Shown: in pieces, positions 12,759 through 23,334 of the stretch
Numbering within the stretch: position 1 is the stretch's first letter
Layout: each line of letters starts with the position of its first letter
Origin: Sclerotiophoma versabilis
Lineage: Eukaryota; Ascomycota; Dothideomycetes; Pleosporales; Didymellaceae
DNA: 64,000 nt
NCBI GenBank assembly: GCA_012274445.1
Contig: JAAROD010000081.1
Location: forward strand, 1,178,001 to 1,242,000
Reading direction: 5' to 3'
Notes under the pieces: generated by a model
Told to the model about the DNA's origin: nothing
Seen by the model: only the letters and a program-made list of their open reading frames with translations
Databases searched by the model: none
Position numbers and translations under genes: made by a program

Positions 12759-14023
12759 TCAGTACATGTAGATCTTTTGTTGTTCGATATCCATCTCATA
12801 ACGGCTTTTGTCCGTTGAACCACTCATCGGTCGCTCAGACTGCGGACTGCTATGTTGCAGTGGGGCCGCGGTAGTAGGCCGCGATTCGATGTCAACAGGA
12901 GGCGCCGGTCTGCGCGTGTCCATCTCCACTTGATCCACAATCGGCGTGAACTTCTCCCTCCTTCTGCTATGGTCGGATCCATTGCCGTACTTCGAATTCT
13001 GCACTCGTGCGCGAGTACGGAATAGCAATGGCTTGAGTGCAGGTATACAGCCACAGATGACGCCCACGTTGGTCTCAATAGCAGTCCAGATCCAGATGTT
13101 GTAGCCCTCCCAAGTGGCGTCGTATGTCTCGAAGAGTGTGTAGTGTATCCAATACGCTCGGAAACTACCTGCTACAACGATGACGCCCCCTACGGAGAAG
13201 AGAACTACAAGACCGATGCGCTGGTTCCACGGTAGCGAAAGACTAAAAAGCGTCGGAATGGGCAAGGCGTAGATCATGAAGTCAGTGACTACGTTTAGGG
13301 TACTTTGTACTATCAAGGGCGGCCCTTCCGGGATGCAGTCTCGGTGGTCTGCAGTGAGCTCCCAATAGCTGGAGATAGGTCTATAATAGTCAGCACCTGA
13401 GAGACACTGACGGCGAAAGAGCAACGTACATGCATTGCACCCAGAGTGCAACGAGGAAGACGACGAACGCGGCGAATACAAGGGCGAAGGTACCCCAGAC
13501 AAGCTTACGAAAGAGGGACTTCTCTGGTGCGATGCGGAAATACGAAACGAGAATAGACATCTTGACGGTGCTCGAAGCAAGGACAAACAAGGTCTGACCA
13601 GCCATCGACGCCTGCAGGACCGTTAGAACGCCAGTTCGGTTACACACGTCGTACAGCATCGTACCTTTCTTCCAGTCGATAGTTCGGGGAGTTTCATGTC
13701 CCACACATGCTTATCCCAGCCGTACATCTGTGTAGCCATGATCACCAACACTGTGGTTCCTATGGAGAAGATCTGTTGTTCGTTGGCATCGCCACTCGGT
13801 GACCCCGACTGTCGGTACGTACCATAGCAGCAACCATGAGATAGTCGTCCCACCAGCTCTTTTTCAGCCACCCTATTCGGACATACAGCCTCAAGAAGAC
13901 GATAATCATGGCGGCAGGCAACAGTGTGAGTTCGACAACTATTAGTGCTGGCCCACGGGTGATAGGGTCGACGTAGTTCGGCTTTGGCCATGTTGCAATG
14001 ACCTCAGGCGGTGCAGACCTCAT
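12759..14023 (-). CDS. fungal rhodopsin-type seven-helix integral membrane protein
   Basis: Four exons (14023-13823, 13772-13665, 13611-13430, 13380-12759) give 370 aa. The ATG at 14023 is used because the frame further upstream has only GTG. Hydrophobic segments alternate with loops in a seven-helix pattern: ALIVVELTLLPAAMIIVFL, FSIGTTVLVIMATQMYGW, TLFVLASSTVKMSILVSYF, FALVFAAFVVFLVALWVQC, LNVVTDFMIYALPIPTLF, IGLVVLFSVGGVIVVAGSF and IWIWTAIETNVGVICGCIP. Motifs typical of this large fungal family are W-W-D-D-Y near the first loop, PIP in helix 5 and the ETNVGVICGCIPALKPL segment. The C-terminal tail is hydrophilic. No retinal-binding Lys is expected in this family. A plasma-membrane sensor or receptor role is often assumed but unproven. 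Confidence 0.88.
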
Positions 14024-16819
14024 GGTGATGGGGAGGCAGTGGGTCCGAAGCACTGAGAATGTACTTCAGTCGAGTCCAGGATATGAATGAAAATGAGGCC
14101 TCACCATCATGCAGAGGCACGGGACAAGCAGGACAGATATATCCAGTTTGAGTCCGGGGCGAGTCTGTACTCAAGCCTTATTCAGCTACGCCGTACTAGG
14201 ACGGATCCACCATATATTCGCCATGGCTGAGGGGCATTGCAGACAGGCCTTTTTGAAGTACGACTGGATCACTCGCATGGCAGCCATGGAGCGCACCGCT
14301 ACGGGTACTGGACGACAAGCCGCTCCGCCCGCAGGGGTCCAAGTACCTGAAATTCGCCTCCAGCACGCCTGCGCCGTGACTTGCCAGTACAAAATCTAAG
14401 TCAGACTTCTGGCCAGTACAACGCGAGCTGTGGTGGGTCCAAAGAGAGCAGGGTACAGGCAACGTCGTTGATGTCGACTGTCGTTGGACAGAATGCTGAC
14501 TTAGATTCATGATGCGTTGGCCAATGGGGCGGTGTAGACAGGGTTGAGCTGAGGCCTGCTCCGCTTCCAGACGCCGGGCGCAGCCTCACACGCGACATGA
14601 TTTGGGGAGTACGATATGAGCCGATATTCTGGTCAACTAAAAGAGGCACGGCCCAGGTTATCCATCTTGCTCAACTACAGAGTTTTGAGAGCACAGCGTA
14701 ACGCGTCTGTCGCGTGGAGGTCGTTAACAATCCTGGTCCTCGTGCGGGAAGTTTTTGAGTTTGCCACTTTCGGCATAGCAGCACGGGTCGCCGGCCAATC
14801 AAATATGGGGCCTGACGATCCCCAAGGACTGGTCAAGTTCGTGCAACGAGTTGCATTGCAGCATCGCTCTTCGATGTGATACCCACCCAAAACGGGTCAA
14901 CGCGATGGCGGAAGCGGGTGATGGGGAAGCGCTCAATTGTCCCTGCTACACTTGTGGCGACAAATCTGACCGATTTCCAGGCCTCCTTGCACCATCTCCA
15001 CGGACCGTACCTGTCTTTAGTGACGTCCTATATCGGCACCACTCGCCAATCGCTCGGCGTCAGCTCATGCTTCTTTGCACCATAGGAGCCACAAACAGCA
15101 AAATACGTCAGCTTCGTTGACCCCAAGGTACGATCTCGGAAATTTTGATGTCCCATTCGAGCACAACATGGCCTGACAGCGCGCAGGTACCACATATGAC
15201 ACGCTGCAGACCTCAACAGTATTGCGCTACGCATACTATGTAAGCTGGATACACGAGAGATAGTCAGCCAAAGGATTCAGATCCAAGACGCTACTCAATA
15301 CCGATTGAGCCGTTTTCCCCGCCTTAACGTGTAGGCTGCACTTATGTACTGCAGTAGCGAGCTTACCCTCCATCAAAGCTCACGTTCAGCGTTCTGCAGA
15401 TATTGTTTACTGTTGTACACACGACGTGTTGACAGGTCGGAAGTGAGCCAGGGTCGCTTGTTGGACCGCCCCTGAGCTGTGTGGACTGTCGATGACTGCC
15501 ACAACACCACGCCGTCGCTGCTAGCACCACCATCAGCTTATTCCTATCGATCTGGCGCAGGCCCAACATGTGGGGTGTATCGCTTGGTGATGAAAGACTT
15601 CATTGCCGGCAGGGTAATGATCGAGCTTCACCCCCGCTCTACATTCTCAGTCACATCGGTATATGCTCCCATTGGGCACCCAGAATATCCCAGAACTGTT
15701 GGGACTCTATCTCATCCTGAATCACACCAGCTACGTGATGGATCGGCGACCTCGCATCTTTACCGGGCATGATCCAGACTGACAACTGCCTGAACATACC
15801 TTCTTCCCAGCCGTTCGTGTTGCACTATGCGCAGACATGGAACGCAAACGCCCTCATCAGAATCATGCCTAACTAATAATTCATCGCTCTTGATCAGCAC
15901 GGCAAGCTAAGGATGTCGGTCGATGTCGGATCCCTTGGTCCAAGTGCGACATCAATCGCCAATATTCACACAAATCTTCCACGGTTGAGTCTCGACTGCC
16001 ATGATCGCCCAATGTCGTTCCCTCCTGGCTCCAGCATATACAATATTTTCGCGAAGTGCAGGTTTGGTCATGCCCATGATAGACTCCCATATCATATAGG
16101 AAATGATTTGGACGGCATCGAAGTCATCATACTAAAGGAACCTTATTCAACTAGACATCTCTCACCACGGCTGATCAAGTCTCAATATTGCTTACCATAG
16201 AGTACTTCGGGTAAAACCAAACGACACTTCAAGGGATCAGTAAAGTCAAGTCCACCTCTTCCTTGGCCGTCTTATCGGTGTTTTAAGGGCTACAAAGACT
16301 TTGGCTGAAAATAGTTCGAGATTGGTCAGGCTTGATTCAGGCACGAGCATGCATTGCTGTGACGGCGCTTACATGCATAACCCCGCAATCTGCAGGATGG
16401 TACAACCCTACTTCATTATCGTTCAACGTTCTCCGCTGCACTGCAGGAGCCACAAATGTGGAAGCCATGTCATACCATTACACGCCCCTACTAGATCCCG
16501 AATTCGAGGCACGACTGCTATAATCGAAGCCTGCTTAGCTTGATCCTCTTGAGATCGAGCTATTAATTAGCATTAAAGTTCCATTGCTACCATATTTGAT
16601 GTTTGTACCTTCACTTCGTTCCCATGCTCAACGCTGTTTGTCGGAAACCCATGCTCAATCGTACACATAGTGATTGCCGTGGAACCCTCCCTTCCAAAAT
16701 ACAAACCAGCCAATCATTCATGCGGGTAAACAGATCGTTATGGATTTCATATGTACAGCGAGCCATTCTGAACTAGTGGTATATGGGCCTTGTTAGATGT
16801 TCATTTGGATGTGCTCACT
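14024..16819. other. gene-poor stretch, 2.8 kb
   Basis: No intact gene is visible. All frames are short and stop-rich. On the minus strand around 15.4-16.2 kb several short frames follow each other in shifting phase, as in a decayed gene, but I cannot assign a family. Confidence 0.45.
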
Positions 16820-17200
16820 TTAGCAGAAGTTCGGTTCGATGTATTCCCCAACCACTTGCTCAACGTCTTCGTTGCTTGAGCTGCTGATGTTGTACTGGAA
16901 GATGCTGCCAATACCCGATGACTCGAGATGAGATAGCCAGGCGACATTGTCTGCCATCTTGCGAACAGGTAACTCCTTTTGCAGCCAAGATAGCTCATGT
17001 CAGCAATCTGCGGAAGGGCGATCATGTTCATATTCCAGTAGAATCCATGTGTGCCTCGGCTCGTTGTTCAAGTCTGCGTCATAAGTGATGGCCTCAGGTA
17101 CAGGTACGGTGGTATCCTCTTGGACGAATGAGAGCGTCGCTACTTCGCTCGAGGCTCTGAACTTATGTACGAGCGGAAGAGTTGCCTTGAAGGTGAAGTT
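16820..17200 (-). pseudogene. relic of aminoglycoside-phosphotransferase (APH)-like gene, N-terminal half
   Basis: Reading the minus strand from about 17200 to 16820 gives one frame with a single internal stop. It matches the N-lobe of fungal APH-family kinase-like proteins: NFTFKATLPLVHKF, then FRASSEVATLSFV, VPVPEAITYD, TWILLEY and, after the stop, HELSWLQKELPVRKMADNVA. The family normally has a Trp where the stop (TGA) stands. The frame ends at a TAA right after EPNFC, about halfway through a normal protein, with no catalytic HxD loop behind it. Upstream to about 17300 the same frame goes on with two more stops. It is a broken, non-functional remnant. Confidence 0.72.
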
Positions 17201-17960
17201 TCTCTAGCCGTAGCTGGAGGCAAAGAACTTGGACGAAGAGCCTCACATAAGGCTGACATAGTAGAGATGAGGCGTATGCTGGCTGTAGGGGTGCACAAAG
17301 GAAGCCTTTTGCCACGTCTGTAATTCTCAACTCCCAGATATGCACACCTTCGAAGCTATTGCGTCTATTGACGTTGAGCGAGGGTGGTGGACTTGACGAT
17401 AATGTAGGTCATTTTCACTATTTGGTACCAGTTTTTCCAGCGGAACGTAGTATGGTACCGCCAGCCAACCGTATCGTAGCTGCGGTCATAAGTTAATCAC
17501 TACTGTACGGTCACGGTGAAGGGCATAGAGAAGACGGGCATTGGTCATCACAGTGGGATTTGACTTAATTACAAATTATAGTTTCCTAGTTGGTAAGGCC
17601 TGCTTACTCTTCGATTGATATTGGACAATGTAGATTTTGAATCAATATGTATGCTTAAGCAAAATAGAGAAACGGTGCAGGTATAGTAAAAGTTCAATTG
17701 AGTCAATACTTCACGGCAAGCATCCTAGGACTACACCAATTCCGGCCGTACTATGGTTGCCTATCTTACTACTCTACGACTACGGTACGACTCACACCTT
17801 CACTATGGATGTCCCGCTTACTTAAGCCATACTATGGTATGGGTACGAATCTGTAGTACGGCCTGTTGGAAACGCTGTTTGGTATTTAGTACAGACACTT
17901 GAGTGACTCACAATGAGAATAATCATCGAAAGACCAACAGCAATCATGATTTCGTGACGG
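17201..17960. other. spacer between the two APH relics
   Basis: It is AT-richer and stop-rich. It may contain further unrecognisable parts of the decayed genes, such as the first N-lobe residues of the downstream relic. No intact gene is visible. Confidence 0.4.
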
Positions 17961-18301
17961 AGACAGCTTATCATGGAATACACCCTCTTCATCTAGCCAG
18001 ACACGTTGCATCTCCTCGAGAAAGAAGGCGTGTAGTCACGCCAGCTCATAGTCCGTCAGCTTTTCTTTGTGGAACATGATACTATTACCGTCGTTTCCGG
18101 CCTCTAGACGAAGCGGATTCGTCACTTGGTCGAGTTGATACATAGAGCCTCGCAGAAATTTAGGGAGGTTACATGCCCGCCAGATAGGAACAGCTGCAAC
18201 ACAACACGCTCCCCGTTCATAATGCTGACAAGATTGCCATCGTTTTTGACGAGGATAATTGTGGGGCTGATGTTGCGATTGTAGAGAACGGTATGCTCGC
18301 T
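17961..18301 (-). pseudogene. relic of APH-like gene, C-terminal half
   Basis: On the minus strand from 18301 the frame reads SEHTVLYNRNISPTIILV then NDGNLVSIMN, a degraded form of the APH catalytic loop (normally H-x-D-x4-N, here the His and Asp positions are lost). After a frame shift it continues as VAAVPIWRACNLPKFLRGS and, further on, as LTDYELA, a stop, then HAFFLEEMQRVW. These are the usual C-lobe features of fungal APH-like proteins. The piece carries at least one frameshift and one in-frame TGA (a likely CGA to TGA change). It lies upstream, in its own direction, of the N-terminal relic at 16820-17200, so the two cannot be one simple gene in order. Confidence 0.7.
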
Positions 18302-19473
18302 ATGTGAGCTGTGAGAGAAGGAGGGTGGGATGATAGTCGTGAGTCCTTCGTAGACTTCTCACAGTTTGGACATACACGACCTCATCTTTGTCGTCGGTGT
18401 TTACGGTTCTCTATTTTCAATTGGGGTTCAAGGACACCCTTCTCTCATAAGCATGGCACAGCGTTACGATGGTGTACACACTACACCCCCACACTATTAC
18501 TCTTCATACAGGTGGACGTCATCACGTAACCGAATGAAGGGAGTGTTCTCACATAGGTGTACCTTATGCATGCAATACCGTAGTAAGTTTCTTGCGGCCA
18601 TTCGTTGAATAGGTTGAGGCAAGTGCGAAAGCTGAGATATCCAATATGCATTCCCATGAGTACCTATCCTTCATATAACATGTTACTGCCCATTCCTTAC
18701 TCCCATGCCCCAACATTCATTGCATATGCAAGCCTCAAGCCTCCAACCCTCATTGAACACTGTATCCAGCAACAAGGGAATGGTAGAAAGTAATAAAATA
18801 TAATTATCCCGCAAAGGCATGGCGTGGAATAGCATTATGTACAGTGCCGACCTTCCGCCTTCACTGTGTACGAGAAGAGAAAAAAGTCTACCGCGAACAA
18901 AGCGCGACGGGGTATAGAACAAAATCATCGATCAGCCCATGAGTTGGGGTGTACTGGTGTTTGTTGCGAGAGTGTTGAAACCATGGTATGAAGCGTAGCA
19001 AAGGAGCGTATTAGAAACTAGGCTTCGGCCGTCAAATCGTGAAAAAACGCTGCAGTGGTGGTATCTATCTTGATGCGTGGCGTTGTAGTGGTCTGTGTTG
19101 TGTTGTGCGTATGCAGAAATTCCGCATTGGTTATCAAAGATTGCATTTGAGGTCTGAGACTTTGTCGATTTCGAGTGTATGAGGCCATGGTCGTCGCAGC
19201 GTTACGGTCTGTCCGGGGAGGTGTTGATGAGCGTGCTCGAACCTGAAGACTTCATGCCTGGTGTTCGCATATAAGATGGTCTTGGTATCGAGGTCGCCTT
19301 TTCAGCTTTCGACGCGTTTGATGTTCCCGGAGCTGAGACGCCTGAGCGAGTACCTTCATACCCGAATCGAACCGGTGGCGTAGAGACCTTAGGCAAAGAT
19401 GGAAAGAACGTTTGAGAAGCGGTGAAAGACGACAAGGCTGGAAGAAGTTAACGGAATGCACGCAGTGAGATGA
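18302..19473. other. intergenic, 1.2 kb
   Basis: It is the 3' flank of the SH3-domain gene and a stop-rich stretch next to the APH relics. No gene is supported. Confidence 0.45.
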
Positions 19474-21394
19474 CTAGGGGCTGAAAGGTCCTCGATCACC
19501 TCCAGGCCCAAGTCCACTGTCCGTGCTGTCCCCTTCAATTGTCTTGCGCCAATGCTGTGGCAAGCATACGCAAACCAGTGGGAAGGCCTTGATGTCGCTA
19601 TCAATCTCGGTCTGTGATCGTCTGCTGCCGTTGCTGACGCCCGAATCACGTTGTTCGGCCTTCCTTTCCTCCCACTGTTCAGCTGATTCGGCCAGCCTGA
19701 CACCAGTCGCCCAACCATCGTCCCAGATGCCGACCACCTTGAGCATGTCTCCACGCTCCAACTCAAACTCGTCACCGGCGCGTGGTTGGTAGGCCCAGAG
19801 GGTGGCAACGGTATCATTGGGGTAGATGTCATCTTGTGAGTAGTAGTCCTTGAAGAACTGTAATTGCTCAGACTGTCCAGAGGCAACACCATCGGGGCTC
19901 GAAAAATTGCGTCCATCCGATCCGGACTGGGGTGAATTAGTATTCGATTCCAGGGCCGAACGACTGGAGAGGGATCCTTGGCGCTTAGGGAAAGCTGCTG
20001 CACCAGCGAAGGGATGAGGTCTCGAGTCTGGCGAGTCGTAGGCACTCTGTGAGCCGCCAAATGCTGTCATAGCCATACCCCTGTCGCTGTGTTGATCTGA
20101 AGATGATGACCCTTCTAGAGCAGACATGCGTTGCACGCGGGCACCGGGCACGACTGCTGGTGGAAGCCGACCATCACCTCCATAGCTCATTGGTGGCGCT
20201 TTCGCAGAGTGTCGTGATGGTGACGGTGTGTTCAGGATGCTGCCCGCTTGGCTTTCCCTCCTCTTACGCAGACGCCAGCAGAAGAAGATGAGGGCTGCAA
20301 GAATGAGTGCAGCTCCTATGACTGAACCAACTACGATACCCGCAATGGCACCTCCAGAAAGCCCGGATCGGGATCCACCGGCAGCAGCTCCATTCGAGGC
20401 GGTCGGAGCAGCTGTTGAACTGCTGGTAGGGAACAGCGGCGGCATTGACACCGTTGTTGGCAAATCCACGCCCACGCAACGTGATTCTACTTTTGAATTG
20501 ACACAACACGAATTGGTTGAGTTCAAAGTGCTGTCAGCGCAATAGGCGCACAATCCTTGCAGGTTTGAACCGTAGCCGCATTCAGTGGGTTCATTGCGTG
20601 CTGCTTCGATACAGCTGCCACTGAGCGAGTTGGCTGGTAATGAGCATCGGGTGAAGTCGGCCCGTATCTGAGAGTTTGCGTTGCTACCAGGTGTACCACA
20701 CAGTTCTGGAGTGGACACTACCTCTTGCTCACTGGTCGCAAAATCCGCCTATAGACTGTTAGATCTCAACAGACGCATATGAGGAGATAAGACGTACACA
20801 AGCACTTGCACAAAGTGGTGTCGAGGCAGCGTCATTCAGACCACATGGCTCTCTTGAGTTCTGTACGATGGCGTTACAGAGCACTGTGGTTGTGTAGCGT
20901 GCATACAGGTCGGTAGTATTGCTGAGATCAACACTTGAACAGCCTAGAATGTTTTGGTATCTACACAGTTATCAGTACGGGTTTTCCGGGGATACAATGC
21001 AGTTTCAAGGGCGTGGGACTCACTGTCGTTGTGTGTAGGTGGTTGAGATGTAAGACCGCAATTGGTTATCGAACGACTGTACGTCTGACACAAACGATAG
21101 GAAGGAACTACGTCACGTCAACTGATGATCCGTCTGAGGCGAACTTGATTCAACATACAAATCACCGGTTAAATTCGTACTGATTGATGCTGCGCTAAAA
21201 GCTGGACATGTCGATGAGCCCTGCAGCGATACGCAGTTCGCCTGAGCCATTGGTATGGATGCGGCGAGGGCAAGAAGGGTGACGGCGCCGGAAGCATTAC
21301 GCGATTGCTTTGGTCGACGAGTTATCTTGTTCGGTTGGCGAGATTCGTGGACCGGCAGACATTGTAGGTAGTGGTCGCGGTGGCTGCGAGACAT
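19474..21394 (-). CDS. single-pass membrane protein with cytoplasmic SH3 domain
   Basis: Four exons (21394-21159, 21107-21024, 20960-20798, 20748-19474) give 585 aa. A hydrophobic leader (GAVTLLALAASIPMAQA) starts an extracellular Cys-rich domain with evenly placed cysteines and N-glycosylation sites (LSNTT, LNSTNSCC). A Ser/Ala-rich linker leads into one membrane helix (GIVVGSVIGAALILAALIFF), then a basic stop-transfer (WRLRKRRES) and a long Ser/Pro-rich cytoplasmic part. Near the C-terminus is an SH3 domain: ATLWAYQPRAGDEFELERGD, then LKVVGIWDDGWATGV, then FPLVCV. The layout resembles fungal Fus1-like or cell-surface adaptor proteins at sites of polarity or cell fusion. The function is inferred only from architecture. 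Confidence 0.85.
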
Positions 21395-22984
21395 GTCGAG
21401 GTATTGTCGCGCGCCCGCCCAATTGAAGGCGCGAAGCAGATCCGGTGTCGTGGGGCAGCGGTGAGGTGTTGACGGCGACGAGGTACGGTGAGAGCAGACG
21501 CGCAGCTTTACGAGTCCATTCGAGGTAGCGTGGATAGGACGTACGGGGGCTAACGGGTATGTAAAGTAGACTATTAAATTGAACACCACGAGAATTGACG
21601 TCCTCAAGGTCTACGAAGGGAAAGAGCTGGGCCCTACCGCAACAGAGAAAGAGCGTATCGAGTGGGGAGCTGCGACGGGCGTGAGCCTTGAAGGAAGATG
21701 AACAACATGGGGGAGCAGTCCACGAAGAGAGCGCTGCACGGTTACGGCCCACTAGCGATTCGTGCAGGGACCGGGCTAATACGCCTAGTGAGGCATGATT
21801 GGACCGACCCATACGCGCCGAAATGAGGTCCAGCTAAATTAATCCGTGCGGGAACCTCAGACTCGTCTCACATTGCCAATTGATCGATGCAGCGGCTTCG
21901 TTTGCGGCTCTTCATCCGGGGTGATGGACGACTGTCAACTGATGATGAAGTCTGAAGTTACAGTTGGTAGACTCGTGTCACCTCGCGTCGGGAGCGAGCA
22001 GATGTCCTTGCTGATGCGAACGCTACACAAACCACAGCAGCGAGCAAGACAACGCTTGCCTCATCCAACAACGCACCTGCCATCTTCAGGCGAGCCTTCC
22101 GGTCGCATCCTCTCCACTCGGTCGCGTTGCTGTGGCCGCGAACACCGCGTGAAGTCTGCTTCGTGCCTGATGAGACGCATTGAAATGCCCCACCAGCCTG
22201 CCCTCTCGTCAAACGTACCAGTATATTGTGTATGCTATCGAGCACTTGACTGCCGGCCTTGCTTGCCGCGTATGCCGTTGCTCCTTCCAAGGTGCGATCG
22301 CACAGTGCCTTGCATAGACCACCCTTACGCGTCTCTAGACCTCCTCACATTACCATGCGCGCACGACAGCCATGTGAGCAGTCGAACAAAGGCCTACGTG
22401 TACCTGTAATATGTTCCACAGGGCTGTTAGCGATGAGGTCGGTCCCAGCATTGGTTGATCTGCCGGTTCAGCATCGTTACACAGCAACGGCGGCGCCTTC
22501 CCTGTTAGTCCCGTCCCGCTCCGTGCCTGCCCAGATGCACTGGTCCCTGAACTAAACTCTCTTCCATATCCGCCATGACGATCAGCACTTGCAAACAACA
22601 TCAATGCATCAATGCGATGTGGCGAACACAGCGATGTCATGTCAATCTTTGGCCATCAGCTTTAACCTCCTCTCATTTCAGCCTCCATAAGTGCTGGTCG
22701 AGCCTTCCAAAACGGGTCAAGACTACCTCTACTGTGCAAGTGTTGGACGCATCTCTGCTGTGCTTAAGTTGCCATGACCTACAACTGATGCTGCCAAAGA
22801 ATGTTTTGATTCCAGTATATCACCCTACTGGCTATATGTGCATGCTGCATCGAGGTTATCTGGACGTTGACCTTTCGACATTGCAAACGATTGAGCACGC
22901 CTGTCACTCTAACAAGTACACATCGAGAAGAGCAAGAACGATAACGTTCCCTTAAGACGGCTGGAGGATCTGACCTGAATCTTG

Positions 22985-23005
22985 GCTGGAGCACAATGCT
23001 CCAGC
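22985..23005. repeat. perfect short inverted repeat (9-bp arms, 3-nt loop)
   Basis: GCTGGAGCA and TGCTCCAGC flank CAA. It lies 330 bp upstream of the NLR start codon. It could form a hairpin or be a symmetric protein-binding site; no function is shown. Confidence 0.55.
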
Positions 23006-23278
23006 GCTGACATCGATCATTGGGCTAGGCGCGCCGTGGCAGGGAAGGTTTTCCGTGCATCCAATCGTTTACGCAGTATTGGCGCCTTCCTGCAGTAGAG
23101 CTTCAAGAGCCGCACGCAATCCTCCTTATTTTGCCAACCAAGCTGAAGCTGCTCATATCATGCTTTTCCGAAACGCATTGCCTCGTGCTCTGAGTGATAA
23201 TTTTCAAAGATCGAACTGCCTACAGCATTAAGTGAACAATTGATCGGTCAGACGGTCAGGACGGTCAATACATCAAGC

Positions 23279-23286
23279 TATTTAAG
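23279..23286 (+). promoter_or_regulatory. TATA-like element of the NLR gene
   Basis: TATTTAAG lies about 50 bp before the start codon at 23335, a plausible core-promoter position if the 5' leader is short. Confidence 0.3.
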
Positions 23287-23334
23287 TATCCTTCGGCTTT
23301 CTATCGTTCGATATCGAAGGTCTCCAACCGAGGG

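Larger units (their letters stand above)
21395..23334. other. intergenic, 1.9 kb, upstream of the NLR gene
   Basis: It is the shared 5' region of two divergently transcribed genes: the SH3 protein (minus) and the NLR (plus). The longest frame (21846-22409) has no recognisable domain. A short perfect hairpin lies at 22985-23005 and a TATA-like element at 23279. Confidence 0.5.

Noticed and set aside
16820..17200. RIP as cause of the stop in the APH relic
   Set aside because: The Trp-to-stop change is not in the CpA context typical of RIP, and no repeat partner is visible; ordinary decay is enough.
19389..20060. 223-codon minus-strand frame
   Set aside because: It overlaps the SH3-domain exon in another frame; the SH3 frame is clearly the coding one.
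21846..22409. 187-codon plus-strand frame upstream of the NLR
   Set aside because: The composition is that of random GC-balanced DNA, rich in Arg/Pro/Cys/Ser; no motif, and no splice partners that extend it.
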